Shown piece by piece: positions 35,120 to 46,822 of a stretch of DNA of 64,000 nt. A model generated the notes under the pieces. It had not been told where the DNA came from. It saw nothing but the letters and a program-made list of their open reading frames with translations, and made no database searches. The DNA lies in assembly GCF_012767755.2 (NCBI RefSeq), contig NZ_AP023189.1, forward strand, positions 3,474,001 to 3,538,000. Reading direction: 5' to 3'. How positions within the stretch are numbered: the stretch's first letter is position 1; every line of letters starts with the position of its first letter. The translations under genes were made by a program, and so were the position numbers. The stretch comes from Pseudomonas tohonis. GTDB lineage: Bacteria > Pseudomonadota > Gammaproteobacteria > Pseudomonadales > Pseudomonadaceae.

Positions 35120-37286
35120 ATGAACCCGAAACACACCTGCCTGGTGCTGCTGGCCTGTGCCTGCTCGCCCGCCTACGCCCAACACGCCAGCGCCCCCCCT
35201 GGAACTGCCCGCCAGCACCATCAGCGCCGACCGGGAAAAGCCCGGACTGGACCTCGATGCCGCCGCCGAAGGCACCTCGCGCCTGGGCCTCAGCCCGCGC
35301 GAGAACCCCGCCTCGGTGGCCATCGCCGACCGCGAGAAGATCGAGCGCATCGGCGCGCGCAACTTCCTCGATGTCGCCAACGCCCTGCCCGGGGTCAACG
35401 CCTCGGCCCCGCCCGGCTGGGGCGGCTACGTGGCCTACCGCGGCTTCAACGGCGCCCAGGTCAACCAGCTGTTCAACGGCATCAGCCTGCAATACACCAG
35501 CGCCAACCGCCCGGTGGACGCCTGGATCTACGACCGCGTCGAGCTGATCGGCGGCCCCTCCTCCTTCCTCCATGGCAGCGGCTCGGTGGGCGGCAGCCTC
35601 AACTACGTCACCCGCCTGGCCAGCCGCGAGAACAGCGGCGAGGCGCGCATCCGCTATGCCCGCTTCGACGACCGCGAGGTCTCCATCGGCGTCAACCGCG
35701 TGCTCAACGATGGCCCCGGCCCGCACCACTACGCGCGCCTGGACTACAGCCGCAACGACGGCAACGGCTACATCGACCGCCAGGAGCGCGGCGCCGGCAA
35801 CGTCGCCTTCTCCCTGCTCAGCGACCTCACCGACAACCTCTCCCACACCCTGGCCATCGAATACCTGGAGGAGAAGGAAGACAGCCCCTACTGGGGCGCG
35901 CCGACCCTCAACCCCAAGGCCGGCGAACTGAAGATCGACCGCCACGACCGCTTCTCCAACTACAACGTCGAGGACGGCCGCTACGAGCAGCGCACCCGCT
36001 GGCTACGCTCGATCACCGACTACCGTTTCGATGACGCCAGCAGCCTGCGCAACACCTTCTACCACTACGAAGGCCAGCGCGATTACCGCAACCTGGAGAC
36101 CTATCGCTACACCGCCGGCAACAGCGCCATCCAGCGCACCGGCGCCTACCTGCAGCGCCACGACCAGGAGCTCAACGGCAACCGCCTGGAGCTGCTGCAC
36201 AAGGGCGAGCTGTTCGGCCGGGCCAGCGACTGGGCCTTCGGCCTCGACTACAGCGTCAACCAGCAGGCGGTCTACCCGCGCTCCCCCTCGGCGATCTTCG
36301 ACACCGTTCTGCCCGGCGCCTTCGACCCCGGCCATTTCGACGACATCCCCGGCATGGCCGGCGGCCTGGTCAAAGCCCGCAGCAACGAGGTGCGCACCAC
36401 CTCCGGCTTCGCCGAGAACCGCCAGCAGCTCACCGACGAACTGGCCCTGGTCACCGCCCTGCGCTACGACCACATCGAGCTGGACGCCACCAACCACGGC
36501 GCGGTCAGCGCCAACGCGCCAGCGTCCTTCGAGCGCCGCTGGGACGCCGTCACCGGCCGCGCCGGGCTGGTCTGGCAGTTCACCTCCGACGCCAACCTCT
36601 ACGTGCAATACAGCACCTCGGCCGAACCGCCGGGCGGCACCCTCACCGGCGCCAGCTTCACCCAGGTCCGCGACTACGACCTGAGCACCGGGCGCCAGGT
36701 GGAAGTGGGCAGCAAGCTGGACTTCGATGAAGGCCGTGGTTCGGCGACCGTCGCCGCCTACCGCATCGTGCGCAAGGACTTCCCCATCGCCGACGCCAAC
36801 AACCCCAACAGCACCGTCCAGGCCGGCCAGCAGACCTCCGATGGCATCGAGATCGCCGCCTCCTACCGGCTCACGCCCGCCCTGACCGTCGAGGGCAATT
36901 TCGCCTGGGTCGATGCGCGCTTCGACGAATTCAACGAAGTGGTCAGCGGCGCCAACGTCTCGCGCAAGGGCAAGACCCCGGTCAACATCCCCGATCGCCT
37001 GGCCAACCTCTGGCTGACCTACGAGCTGGCCGAGGACTGGCGCACCGGCGTCGACGCGCGCTACGTCTCATCGGTCTACGCCAACAACGCCAACACCCAG
37101 TGGGTGCCCTCCTACACCCTCTACGGCGCCTTCGTCGAACACCGCCTGAGTGCCGACACCAAGGTCACCGCGCGCCTGCGCAACCTCACCGACGAGGTCT
37201 ATGCGCGCTTCATCCACCAGACTGGCGCGCAGTACTACCTGGGCGAACCACGCAGCCTGGAGCTGGCCCTGGACATGCGCTTCTGA
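35120..37286 (+). CDS. TonB-dependent outer-membrane receptor, signal peptide out of frame
   Basis: A TonB-dependent siderophore/metal receptor: plug domain (ADREKIERIGARNFLDVANA, RGFNGAQVNQLFNG) and a 22-strand-type barrel ending in the C-terminal Phe (LALDMRF). The natural start ATG 35120 encodes a good signal peptide (MNPKHTCLVLLACACSPAYA), but the receptor frame differs by one base. The shift lies in a C7 run at 35193-35199; six C would join the two (ASA then PLELPAST). It may be a sequencing error, a phase-variable tract or a disabled gene. From the inner ATG at 35157 the 709-residue product would lack a signal peptide. Neighbours DUF2946 and PepSY fit metal uptake. Confidence 0.88.
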
Positions 37287-37296
37287 GGGCCGCTGG

Positions 37297-38799
37297 ATGA
37301 AACGCCACCTGTACCTCTGGCACCGCTGGCTGGGCATCGGCCTGTGCCTGTTCATGGCCCTGTGGTTCGTCTCGGGGATGGTCATGCTCTTCGTCGGCTA
37401 CCCCAAGCTGACCCAGGCCGAGCGCCTCGCCCCGCTGCCGCCCCTGGCGGCGGGGTGCTGCGTGGAGCCCGCCGTCGCACTGAAGGCCACGGGCCGCAGC
37501 GAGGCGCCGCTGAGCCTGAGGTTGACGAGCATCGCCGGCGAGCCGCGCTACCTGCTCGGCTACCGCGACGCCAACCTCGCGGTGGACGCCCGCGACGGCA
37601 GCCTGCTCGCGCCCCAGGGCCCGTTGCAGGCCCTGGCCAGCGCGCGGCAGTTCAGCGGTGCCGAGGCCCATTACGTGGATGAAGTGAACGAGGACCTGTG
37701 GAGCCACAGCCGTGCCCTGGACGCCGACCGCCCGCTGCACAAGGTGCGGGTCGACGACGCGGCGCGCAGCCTGCTCTATGTCTCCTCGCGCACCGGCGAG
37801 GTGGTGCGCGACGCCAGCCGTGCCGAACGCGCCTGGAACTACCTGGGCGCCTGGCTGCACTGGCTCTACCCGCTGCGCGGCGGCGTGCTGGATGGCATCT
37901 GGGCCAATATCGTCATCTACCTGTCCCTGGCCGCCACGGCGATGGCCGTGCTGGGCGCCGTGGTCGGCCTGCTGCGCTGGCGCTTCTCCAGGCCCTACCG
38001 CAGCGGCTCGCGCTCGCCCTACCCGGCCGGCTTCGCCCGCTGGCACCACCTCACCGGGCTGGGCTTCGGCCTGCTGCTGATCGCCTGGATCTTCAGCGGC
38101 CTCATGTCCATGCGCCCCTGGCACCTCACCGAAGGGCGCTCGCCCCTCGCCGCACGGGATTTCCAGGGCGGCGAGCTGCAGGCCGGCGCCTTCAAGGTCG
38201 GGGTCGACGAGGCCCTGCAACGCTTCCGGGAAGCCGGCCTGGAACCGGCGGAGTTGCAATGGCGGATGCTTGGCGGCGTGGCCTACCTCGGTGCGCTGGA
38301 TGCCCGGGGCGACAGCCGCGTGTTGCCCCTGGCGGAAACGGGCCCTGCCCTGGCGCAACTGCCCCGTGGCACCCTGGAAGCCGCCGCGCCCCGGCCCGCG
38401 GCGCAAGCCACCTGGCTGGAGGCCTACGACGCCTATTACTACCCGCGCGGCGAAGCCAGCATGTACGGCGGCCAGCCGAAGCGCCTGCCGCTGCTGCGCC
38501 TGGCCTTCGACGACCCCGGCCACAGCTGGGTGCATATCGACCCCCACAGCGGCGCAGTGCTGGATGTGCTGGACGACAACCGCCGCGCCGGTCGCTGGCT
38601 GTTCAACCTGCTGCACAGCTGGGACTGGCAGCCGCTGCTGGAACGCCCGTTGCTGCGGGAGGTGCTGATCATCGCCTTCAGCCTCGGCGGCCTCGCCATC
38701 AGCGTCAGCGGCGTGGTGATCGGTTGGCGACGGTTGCGGCCCAAGCGCCGGGCGCTGCGCCCACCAGCGGTTTCAAGGGGGCTCATGCGCCAGCATTGA
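37297..38799 (+). CDS. PepSY-domain membrane protein (PiuB/iron-reductase type)
   Basis: This 500-residue inner-membrane protein has an N-terminal helix with LYLWHRWLGIGLC, a central pair of helices around WHHLTGLGFGLLLIAWIFSG and a C-terminal helix (LIIAFSLGGLAISVSGVVIGW), the PepSY_TM plan. Conserved His in the helices may bind haem. Such proteins sit beside TonB receptors and are thought to reduce or release siderophore-bound metal in the periplasm. It starts 10 bp after the receptor stop, so it is co-transcribed with it. Confidence 0.88.
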   Translation: MKRHLYLWHRWLGIGLCLFMALWFVSGMVMLFVGYPKLTQAERLAPLPPLAAGCCVEPAVALKATGRSEAPLSLRLTSIAGEPRYLLGYRDANLAVDARDGSLLAPQGPLQALASARQFSGAEAHYVDEVNEDLWSHSRALDADRPLHKVRVDDAARSLLYVSSRTGEVVRDASRAERAWNYLGAWLHWLYPLRGGVLDGIWANIVIYLSLAATAMAVLGAVVGLLRWRFSRPYRSGSRSPYPAGFARWHHLTGLGFGLLLIAWIFSGLMSMRPWHLTEGRSPLAARDFQGGELQAGAFKVGVDEALQRFREAGLEPAELQWRMLGGVAYLGALDARGDSRVLPLAETGPALAQLPRGTLEAAAPRPAAQATWLEAYDAYYYPRGEASMYGGQPKRLPLLRLAFDDPGHSWVHIDPHSGAVLDVLDDNRRAGRWLFNLLHSWDWQPLLERPLLREVLIIAFSLGGLAISVSGVVIGWRRLRPKRRALRPPAVSRGLMRQH

Positions 38800-38827
38800 T
38801 GCGGATGACAACGGGACGGTCGAGGGC

Positions 38828-39745
38828 TCAGGCGCTCAACCGCTCCCGCAGCCGCCCGAGCATCCCCAGCAGGCTGCCCACCTTCTCCCGTTCGCGCGCC
38901 TCGCGGGGCGCCTCGGCCTGGCGGGCCAGGGCCTGCTGCGGTTGCGCACGCCAGGCCTGGGCCTGGTCGGCGGCGGCCTTGAGGCCCTTCTCGAACAGCC
39001 CGCGGCGGATCGGCTTGGGCAGGTAACGGAAGATCTGCGCCTCGTTGATCAGCTTGAGCAGCGCCTGGGTGTCGCGGAACGGCGTCACCACCAGGCTGAG
39101 CAGCCGTGGATGGGCCTGGGCCAAGGACTTGAGCAGTGGCGCGGTGTCTTCGCCGACGAACTTCAGGTCGCCCACCAGCAGGTCCACCGGCTCGTCGTTG
39201 AGCATCGCCACGGCCTCGCCCAGGTGGCGCGGACGCAGCAGGCGGTGGCCACCGTCCATGCAGAAGTCGGCGACGCTGGCCAGGGTCTCCGGGTCCTCGT
39301 CCAGCAGCAGCACGCTCAACGCAACGGGCTTGGTAGCGACAGGCAGCGGCGCGACCGGAACCAGCACCTGGCGCCCGGCGATCTCCGCCGCCTGGCGCAG
39401 GGTGAAGGCCATCTCCTGCGGGTCCCAGGGCTTGGTCAGGTAGCGGAAGATGCCGCCGCTGTTCAGCGCCTCCACCGCCGCATCGAGATCGGAGTAGCCG
39501 GTGAGCAGGATGCGCAGGCAGTCCGGCGCCATCTCGCGCACCTGGGTCAGGAGCTCGGCGCCGCTCATCTGCGGCATGCGCTGGTCGCTGACGACGATGT
39601 GCACAGGCTCCCGGGCCAGGCGCTCCAGGGCGCGCAGCGGGTCGCTTTCGGTGACCACCTCGTAGTCACGGCGGAACTGCAGGGCGAGGCTGCGCAGGAT
39701 GCGCTCCTCATCGTCGACGAACATCACGCGGATGGGCGAAGTCAT
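38828..39745 (-). CDS. Response regulator with two receiver domains
   Basis: This 305-residue protein has a first receiver (about 5-120; VMFVDDEERIL, IVVSDQRMPQMSG, RYLTKPWDPQ). A second receiver-like domain follows (about 140-265; VLLLDEDPETL, LLVGDLKF, RYLPKPIRRG), with a Gln/Ala/Arg-rich tail and no DNA-binding or enzymatic output. It probably acts by protein contact. The upstream gene, four bases away on the same strand, is a CBS-domain histidine kinase, its likely phospho-donor. Confidence 0.88.
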   Translation of the reverse strand: MTSPIRVMFVDDEERILRSLALQFRRDYEVVTESDPLRALERLAREPVHIVVSDQRMPQMSGAELLTQVREMAPDCLRILLTGYSDLDAAVEALNSGGIFRYLTKPWDPQEMAFTLRQAAEIAGRQVLVPVAPLPVATKPVALSVLLLDEDPETLASVADFCMDGGHRLLRPRHLGEAVAMLNDEPVDLLVGDLKFVGEDTAPLLKSLAQAHPRLLSLVVTPFRDTQALLKLINEAQIFRYLPKPIRRGLFEKGLKAAADQAQAWRAQPQQALARQAEAPREAREREKVGSLLGMLGRLRERLSA

Positions 39746-39749
39746 GGGC

Positions 39750-41054
<1,305 letters not shown>

Positions 41055-41176
41055 GATCCAAGGCTCCTTCCACTGAGAATGGGCGTCATTCAAGCAGTGA
41101 CAGGTTGCCATCATGTGACAGCTGTCTCATTTCCCTTACACCTGGATTCACAGGCCGGCCGCCGGGGTGGCGTAGA

Positions 41177-41282
41177 GCTAGCCGGCAGCACCGCCGGTGG
41201 AGGTAAAGAGCGACCTCCACCCTACACAGTGGTCATGTCCATGCGATGAGCCGCCCTGTGGGAGCGAATTCATTCGCGATGC
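41177..41282 (+). repeat. 106-bp direct repeat, copy 1
   Basis: The unit runs from GCTAGCCGGCAGC to GCGAATTCATTCGCGATGC and recurs at 41352-41457 with three differences. It contains AGGTAAAGAGCGACCTCCAC and the dispersed GAATTCATTCGCGAT palindrome. The 406-bp gap between the CBS kinase gene and dnaE2 is otherwise empty of genes. Confidence 0.85.
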
Positions 41283-41351
41283 GCAGCCACCAGCAGCTCC
41301 GAACCACCCCGTAATGTAGGGTGGACCGCGCTCCATCGGTCCACCATGCGG

Positions 41352-41457
41352 GCTAGCCGGCAGCGCCGCCGGTGGAGGTAAAGAGCGACCTCCACCCTAC
41401 ACAGTGGTCATGTCCATGCGATGAGCCGTCCTGTGGAAGCGAATTCATTCGCGATGC
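41352..41457 (+). repeat. 106-bp direct repeat, copy 2
   Basis: It matches 41177-41282 at 103 of 106 positions, with a period of 175 bp. The spacer includes GTAGGGTGGACCGCG. It ends four bases before the dnaE2 stop. Confidence 0.85.
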
Positions 41458-41460
41458 TTC

Positions 41461-44400
41461 TCAATGGAAATCCCGGCTGCGCACATCCAGCCCCGCCAGC
41501 AGCGGGCTGAGGTCGTGCAGGCGACGGGCGATGAGGTGGCGCACGCCGTCCTTGGTCTCCAGGCGGCCGTCCACCTGCAGCATCTGCGAGCCCACCAGCA
41601 CGCGGCGCTGGCGTACGGCGATGTCGTGCCAGACCACCACGTTGACCATGCCGAACTCGTCTTCCAGGGTGACGAAGACCACCCCGCTGGCGGTCTGCGG
41701 GCGTTGGCGGCCCTTGACCAGGCCGGCCACGCTCACCGCCTGGCCATGTTCAGTGTTGGCCAGGTCGCGCGAGCTGCGGCAGCGCCGCCTGGCCAGGGCG
41801 CCGCGCAGCAGGGCCAGGGGATGGGGGCCGAGGGTGGTGCCCAGGGTGTCGTAGTCGGCGTACAGGTCCTCGCCCCGGCTGGGCAGCGGCAGGTCCACCG
41901 GCAGCTCGGCCTGCTGCGGCAGGCCGGCGAACAGCGGCAGCTCCTCCTCCACCGCCGCCACCGCCCAGCGCGCCCGGTGGCGATGGCCGGCCAGGCCGCG
42001 CAGGGTGCCGGCATCGGCCAGGCGTTCGCGGGCACGGGCATCCAGGCGGGCGCGGTGGCAGAGGTCGGCCACGTCGTCGAAGGCGCGGACGGCGCGGGCG
42101 GCGGAGATGCGCCCGGCCGCCTCCTCGTTGAAGCCCTTGACCATGCGCAGCCCCAGGCGGATGGCCAGGCGCCCGCGCGCATCGGGTTCCAGGTCGCAAT
42201 CCCAGTCGCTGTGGCGCACATCCACCGGGCGCACCTCGATGCCGTGGCGGCGGGCGTCCTGCAGCACCTGGTCGGGGGTGTAGAAGCCCATGGGCCAGCT
42301 GTTGACCAGGGCGCAGGCGAAGATCGCCGGCTCGTGGCACTTGAGCCAGCTGCTGGCGTAGGCCAGCAGGGCGAAGCTGGCGGCATGGGACTCGGGGAAG
42401 CCGTAGCTGCCGAAGCCCTTGATCTGCTCGAAGAGGCGCTGGATGAATGCCAGCTCGTACCCCTTTTCCAGCATGCGCTCGGTCAGGCGGATGCGATGGG
42501 GCTCCAGGCCGCCATGGCGCTTCCAGGCGGCCATGGAGCGGCGCAAGCCGTCCGCCTCCTCGGCCGTGTACTCGGCCGCCACCATGGCGATCTGCATCAC
42601 CTGTTCCTGGAACAGCGGGACACCGAGGGTGCGCTGGAGCACCGTCTTCAGCTCCTCGGAGGGATAGTCCTCGTTTTCCTCCTTGTTCCGCCGCCGCAGG
42701 TAGGGATGGACCATGTCCCCCTGGATCGGCCCCGGCCGCACGATGGCCACCTGGATCACCAGGTCGTAGAACTCTTTCGGCCGCAGGCGCGGCAGCATGG
42801 CCATCTGCGCGCGGGACTCGATCTGGAACACGCCGATGGTGTCGGCGCGGCTGATCATTTCGTAGGTGGCGGCGTCTTCCTTGGGCAGCTTCGCCAAGGT
42901 CAATTTCCTGCCGCGATGGCGCTCGATCAGCCCGAAGCAGCGGCGCAGGGTGGTGAGCATGCCCAGGGCCAGCACGTCCACCTTGAGCAGGCCCAGGGCG
43001 TCGAGGTCGTCCTTGTCCCACTGCACCACGGTGCGCTCGGCCATGCTGGCGTTCTCCACCGGCACCAGGGTGTCCAGCGGTGCCTCGGAAATGACGAAGC
43101 CGCCCGGGTGCTGCGACAGGTGCCGGGGAAAACCGATCAGTTCCTGGGTCAGCGCCAGCACGCGGCGCAGCACCGGGCTTTCCGGGTCGAAGCCGGCCTC
43201 CAGCAGGCGATCCACGGGCGGTGCGTGGTCACTCCAGCTGCCGCAGCAGTCGGCCAGGGCGTTGACCTGGTCCGGCGGCAGGCCCAGTGCCTTGGCGATA
43301 TCCCGCACCGCCCCGGTGCCGTGGTAGGTGCTGGCCACGGCGGTGAGCGCGGCGCGGCCGCGACCATAACGGCGGAACACGTACTGCATCACCTCCTCGC
43401 GGCGCTCGTGCTCGAAGTCGACGTCGATATCCGGCGGCTCCTTGCGCTCCTTGGACAGGAAGCGCTCGAACAGCAGGTTGAAGCGGCTCGGGTCCAGCTC
43501 GGTGATGCCGAGCACGAAGCACACCACCGAGTTGGCCGCCGAGCCGCGGCCCTGGCAGAGGATGTGTCGGCTGCGGGCGAAGCGGACGATGTCGTGCACC
43601 GTGAGGAAGTAGCTCTCGTAGCCCAGCTCCTCGATCAGTTCCAGCTCGTGGCGTATCTGCTCCAGCGCCTTTTCACTGGCTTTCCCTCCCCAGCGCCAGG
43701 CGATGCCTTCCGCCACCAGCTGCCGCAACCAGCTCACCGGCGTATGCCCCTCCGCCACCAGCTCGCGCGGGTACTGGTAGTTGATCTCGCCCAGGTCGAA
43801 GCGGCAGCGCGCGGCGATCACCAGGGTCTCGGCCAGCAACGCCGGCGGGTAGAAGCGCTCCAGCACCGCCCGTGAGCGCAGGTGGCGCTCGCCGTTGGGG
43901 AACAGCCGCTGCCCGGCCTCGGCCAGGGTGCAGTGGTGGCGGATGGCGGTCATGCAGTCCTGCAGGGCGCGGCGGCCCCGGGCGTGCATGTGCACGTCGC
44001 CCGCCGCCACGGCGGGGATGGCCAGTTCACCGGCCAGGGCCTGCAGGCGGGCCAGCCGGCCGGCGTCGTCCGGCCCCCGGTGCAGCTCCACCGCCAGCCA
44101 CAGGCGCCCGGGGAAGCGGGCCCGCAACCAGCGGCCCTGCTCCTCGTCCGCCGGCTCGCCGGGCAGCCAGAGGGCCAGCAGGCCATCCAGGGCGCCGTCG
44201 AAATCCTCCGCCAGCAGGCGGTATTCACCCTTGGCAGCACGCCGCCGGGCCCGGGTGATGAGCCGGCACAGGTGCTGGTAGCCGGCGAGGCTTTCCACCA
44301 GCAGCACCAGGCGCGGGCCGTTGTCGATGCTCATCTCGCTGCCGACGATCAAGGGCAGCTCGCTCGCCTTGGCCGCCTGCCAGGCCCGCACGATGCCGGC

Positions 44401-44538
44401 CAGGGTGCATTCGTCGGTGATCGCCAGGGCCACGTAGCCCTGCTGCTTCGCCCGCTCGAACAGCTCGGCGGCGCTGGAGGCCCCGCGCTGGAAGCTGAAA
44501 TTGGACAGGCAGTGCAGCTCGGCGTACCCGGCGCTCAT
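41461..44538 (-). CDS. dnaE2: Error-prone DNA polymerase DnaE2 (ImuC)
   Basis: This 1025-residue C-family polymerase has an N-terminal PHP domain ([22 protein letters not shown]), the palm with [16 protein letters not shown], finger motifs ([19 protein letters not shown]) and a C-terminal OB-fold region. It extends past lesions in SOS mutagenesis together with ImuA and ImuB. The ATG at 44538 overlaps the imuB stop (ATGA); the frame further upstream is only an imuB shadow. The length is normal. LexA control follows from the operator before imuA. Confidence 0.95.
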   Translation of the reverse strand: MSAGYAELHCLSNFSFQRGASSAAELFERAKQQGYVALAITDECTLAGIVRAWQAAKASELPLIVGSEMSIDNGPRLVLLVESLAGYQHLCRLITRARRRAAKGEYRLLAEDFDGALDGLLALWLPGEPADEEQGRWLRARFPGRLWLAVELHRGPDDAGRLARLQALAGELAIPAVAAGDVHMHARGRRALQDCMTAIRHHCTLAEAGQRLFPNGERHLRSRAVLERFYPPALLAETLVIAARCRFDLGEINYQYPRELVAEGHTPVSWLRQLVAEGIAWRWGGKASEKALEQIRHELELIEELGYESYFLTVHDIVRFARSRHILCQGRGSAANSVVCFVLGITELDPSRFNLLFERFLSKERKEPPDIDVDFEHERREEVMQYVFRRYGRGRAALTAVASTYHGTGAVRDIAKALGLPPDQVNALADCCGSWSDHAPPVDRLLEAGFDPESPVLRRVLALTQELIGFPRHLSQHPGGFVISEAPLDTLVPVENASMAERTVVQWDKDDLDALGLLKVDVLALGMLTTLRRCFGLIERHRGRKLTLAKLPKEDAATYEMISRADTIGVFQIESRAQMAMLPRLRPKEFYDLVIQVAIVRPGPIQGDMVHPYLRRRNKEENEDYPSEELKTVLQRTLGVPLFQEQVMQIAMVAAEYTAEEADGLRRSMAAWKRHGGLEPHRIRLTERMLEKGYELAFIQRLFEQIKGFGSYGFPESHAASFALLAYASSWLKCHEPAIFACALVNSWPMGFYTPDQVLQDARRHGIEVRPVDVRHSDWDCDLEPDARGRLAIRLGLRMVKGFNEEAAGRISAARAVRAFDDVADLCHRARLDARARERLADAGTLRGLAGHRHRARWAVAAVEEELPLFAGLPQQAELPVDLPLPSRGEDLYADYDTLGTTLGPHPLALLRGALARRRCRSSRDLANTEHGQAVSVAGLVKGRQRPQTASGVVFVTLEDEFGMVNVVVWHDIAVRQRRVLVGSQMLQVDGRLETKDGVRHLIARRLHDLSPLLAGLDVRSRDFH

Positions 44539-45950
44539 GCGAACCACCCGAGCAGGGTGAAGGGGCCGATCTCCCCCGCCGGGCACCAGGCCCAGGCGCG
44601 GCGGCCGTCGCGGGTTTCCAGCTGGTAGTAATCGCGGCGCTGGTCGTCGCCATCCCACCAGCCGGATTCCACCCGCTCCGGCCCGGCGAGGATGCGCGGG
44701 GCGAACTCGCGCAGCGGCTGGCCCTCGCGCAGCAGCCAGCCGGGCCGAGGCGGCCCCTGCAGCAGCGGCCCGGCCTGGCCGTCCACACCCAGGCGCCAGG
44801 CATGCTCGGGGCGGTGGTCGGCATGGGCCTTGAGGCCCTGCACGGCGTCATCGCCCAGGCGCGCGCGCAGGCGTTCGCGCAAGGCCTCCCAGGGCAGGTT
44901 CTGCTGCGGTCGCGGGTCGAACAGTTCGCGGTGCTCGGGCACGAAGCGCGGCAGGTCGCGGGCCACCAGGCGCAAGGCGCGCACCGGCGCCACCACCTGC
45001 AGTTGCTCCAGGCGCCCACGGGCCAGCTCGAAGAGCATCGCCGGGTCGCGCTCGGCACCCAGCAGGCCCACCGGCACCTGGCTGTCCGCCTGGCTGGCGT
45101 GCTGCAGGTGCAGGACGAAGCGCTGCACACCGCTGTCGCGCCCGGCGAGGAAGGCGGCGAGGTCCGAGGTAAGGCGGCGCAGGGGGAACAGCAGCGCCTG
45201 GTTCGATTCCACCTCGAAGTTGAGCTCGATGCGTGCATCGAATTCATCCGGCGGCAGGTAGCAGACCAAGGCCACGGCGCGGCGCCCCTGCAGTTCGTCC
45301 AGGTGCTGCAGCACCCGTGCGGGGAAGCGCTTGGCCAGGGTCTCGCGGGGCAGCGCCAGGACCTGCTTCATGCGCCGCAGCCCCATGCGTCCCAGGGCCG
45401 TGGACACCTCCGGCTCGAAGCCGGCCCGCTCCACCGGCATGCGCTCCAGCGCCTCGTGCAGGGCTGCGCCCTCTTCCACCGCCAGGCCGTCGTGGATGTT
45501 GGCCAGCATGCGTGCCGCCACCGGATTGGGCGCCACCACGATCCGATGACGGAAGCCGAGCGCCGCCAGCTCCTCGCGCAGGCGCGCCTCGAAGCGCGGC
45601 CAGGGCCCGAACAGCGCCAGGCTGGAGGCGATCTCCAGCAACAGCACGCGGGGGTAGCGCAGGCTGACATGGGAGCTGAAGCCGTAGCCCCAGGCAGCGA
45701 GAAAGCGCTGCCAGTGCTCGATCTCCCCGGCGTCGTACTCGGCCTGGGCGAAGTCGCGGGCCAGCGCGTGGGCGGCGGTCAGGCCCATGCCCGGGCGCAG
45801 CCCCAGGGCCCGCGCGGCCGGGTTGACCGCCTGCAGCACGCGGCGCTGGGGCGTGCCGGTGACCAGGGCCAGGGGCGCTTCGGGGTCGTCGCGGCGACGC
45901 AGCACGGCGTCCAGCGCCAGCTGCGGCAGCAGGATGCAGGCCCAGCGCAT
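44535..45950 (-). CDS. imuB: ImuB, Y-family polymerase-like protein
   Basis: This 471-residue protein starts [20 protein letters not shown] and has the Y-family core ([45 protein letters not shown]) without the acidic catalytic residues, as known for ImuB. Its C-terminal part is the ImuA/DnaE2-interaction region. It serves as a hub bringing DnaE2 to the sliding clamp. Its start overlaps the imuA stop by one base (TGATG) and its stop overlaps the dnaE2 start, so the cassette is translationally coupled. Confidence 0.94.
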   Translation of the reverse strand: MRWACILLPQLALDAVLRRRDDPEAPLALVTGTPQRRVLQAVNPAARALGLRPGMGLTAAHALARDFAQAEYDAGEIEHWQRFLAAWGYGFSSHVSLRYPRVLLLEIASSLALFGPWPRFEARLREELAALGFRHRIVVAPNPVAARMLANIHDGLAVEEGAALHEALERMPVERAGFEPEVSTALGRMGLRRMKQVLALPRETLAKRFPARVLQHLDELQGRRAVALVCYLPPDEFDARIELNFEVESNQALLFPLRRLTSDLAAFLAGRDSGVQRFVLHLQHASQADSQVPVGLLGAERDPAMLFELARGRLEQLQVVAPVRALRLVARDLPRFVPEHRELFDPRPQQNLPWEALRERLRARLGDDAVQGLKAHADHRPEHAWRLGVDGQAGPLLQGPPRPGWLLREGQPLREFAPRILAGPERVESGWWDGDDQRRDYYQLETRDGRRAWAWCPAGEIGPFTLLGWFA

Positions 45951-46561
45951 CAGTGCCCCGCAAGGGCCAGGGTGCCGGTCGGCGCCAGGCCACCCCGGCA
46001 CTTGAGCACGCGCACCCGGCCCGGGCCGTCCAGTGCCAGGCGCAGGGCGGCGGGCGACGGGTTGAGGGCTTCCTGCAGGGGCCGATAGGCGAAGCCCAGG
46101 GTCTGCCCGGTTTCCGCCGCCACCTGCAACCGGCGCAGGGCACGGTCGTCCGCCTGGCGCGGCCAGCAGAGCACGGCGCCGCAGCTGCCCGAGCGCAGGC
46201 ACTGCTCGGCCGCCCAGAGGGCGTCGCGGCCCTCGACCTCGACCAGCACCAGCCAGCGCAGATCCACCCCCGCGGCCTGCCAGGCCTGGGGGTAAGGCAG
46301 GTAGGGCGCGCCTACCAGCACCACCCGTTCGGCGCTGGCGGTGAGCCGCGCCAGGGTCGGCCAGAGCAGGTGCAACTCACCCAGCCCCGCGCCCGGCACG
46401 AGGATTTCGCTGAGGGCCGACTCCGGCCAGCCGCCCGAAGGCAGCGCCGCATCCAGCGCGCCATGCCCCGTGGGTTGCGCACCGACCGGCAGCGCACTGG
46501 CCTGGCCCTTCCAGACGCGCCGCTCGTCCAGCAGCGCGTCGAGGGCGACCACGGCGCCCAT
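45950..46561 (-). CDS. imuA: ImuA, RecA-like mutasome protein
   Basis: This 203-residue protein has the SulA/RecA-like fold typical of ImuA in Pseudomonas: LPSGGWPESALSEILVPGAG near residue 40, LLWPTLARL, VVLVGAPYLPYP and VLVEVEGRDALWAAEQCL. It is needed with ImuB and DnaE2 for damage-induced mutagenesis and modulates RecA. It is the first gene of the cassette. A LexA operator lies 72-97 bases upstream of the start; no lexA2 gene stands in front, unlike in some relatives. Confidence 0.9.
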   Translation of the reverse strand: MGAVVALDALLDERRVWKGQASALPVGAQPTGHGALDAALPSGGWPESALSEILVPGAGLGELHLLWPTLARLTASAERVVLVGAPYLPYPQAWQAAGVDLRWLVLVEVEGRDALWAAEQCLRSGSCGAVLCWPRQADDRALRRLQVAAETGQTLGFAYRPLQEALNPSPAALRLALDGPGRVRVLKCRGGLAPTGTLALAGH

Positions 46562-46632
46562 CAGGCGCCCTCCCGGCGAAGGCGGCCCGTGAAGGCGAAA
46601 GGAAAGGAGGCAGGCATGGGAAGCTCGGCACG

Positions 46633-46658
46633 AATTACTGTATGCACATACAGTAATT
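46633..46658. promoter_or_regulatory. LexA operator (SOS box) of the imuA-imuB-dnaE2 cassette
   Basis: The core CTGTATGCACATACAG (46638-46653) fits the CTG-N10-CAG SOS consensus. It sits in a longer palindrome with arms AATTACTGTATG and CATACAGTAATT around CA. It is the only such site I found and lies directly upstream of imuA. Confidence 0.93.
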
Positions 46659-46822
46659 GAGGCGAATGCCTACGGCAATGCTCTACACACGCCGTAGGAC
46701 GAGTGGATCATCCACTGGCGCGAATGCCCTGCGCGCGGGACCGGCGAAACCGGAGGAAAGGCTAACGGCGCGCCGATGCCCTGCGATAGCCTAGGCGCTC
46801 ACGGCCTGCGGATGAGCCCGCG

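Noticed and set aside
35157..37286. TonB receptor as a normal gene starting at 35157
   Set aside because: That product would have no signal peptide, whereas a clear one exists in the neighbouring frame 37 bases upstream; a frameshift at the C7 run explains both.
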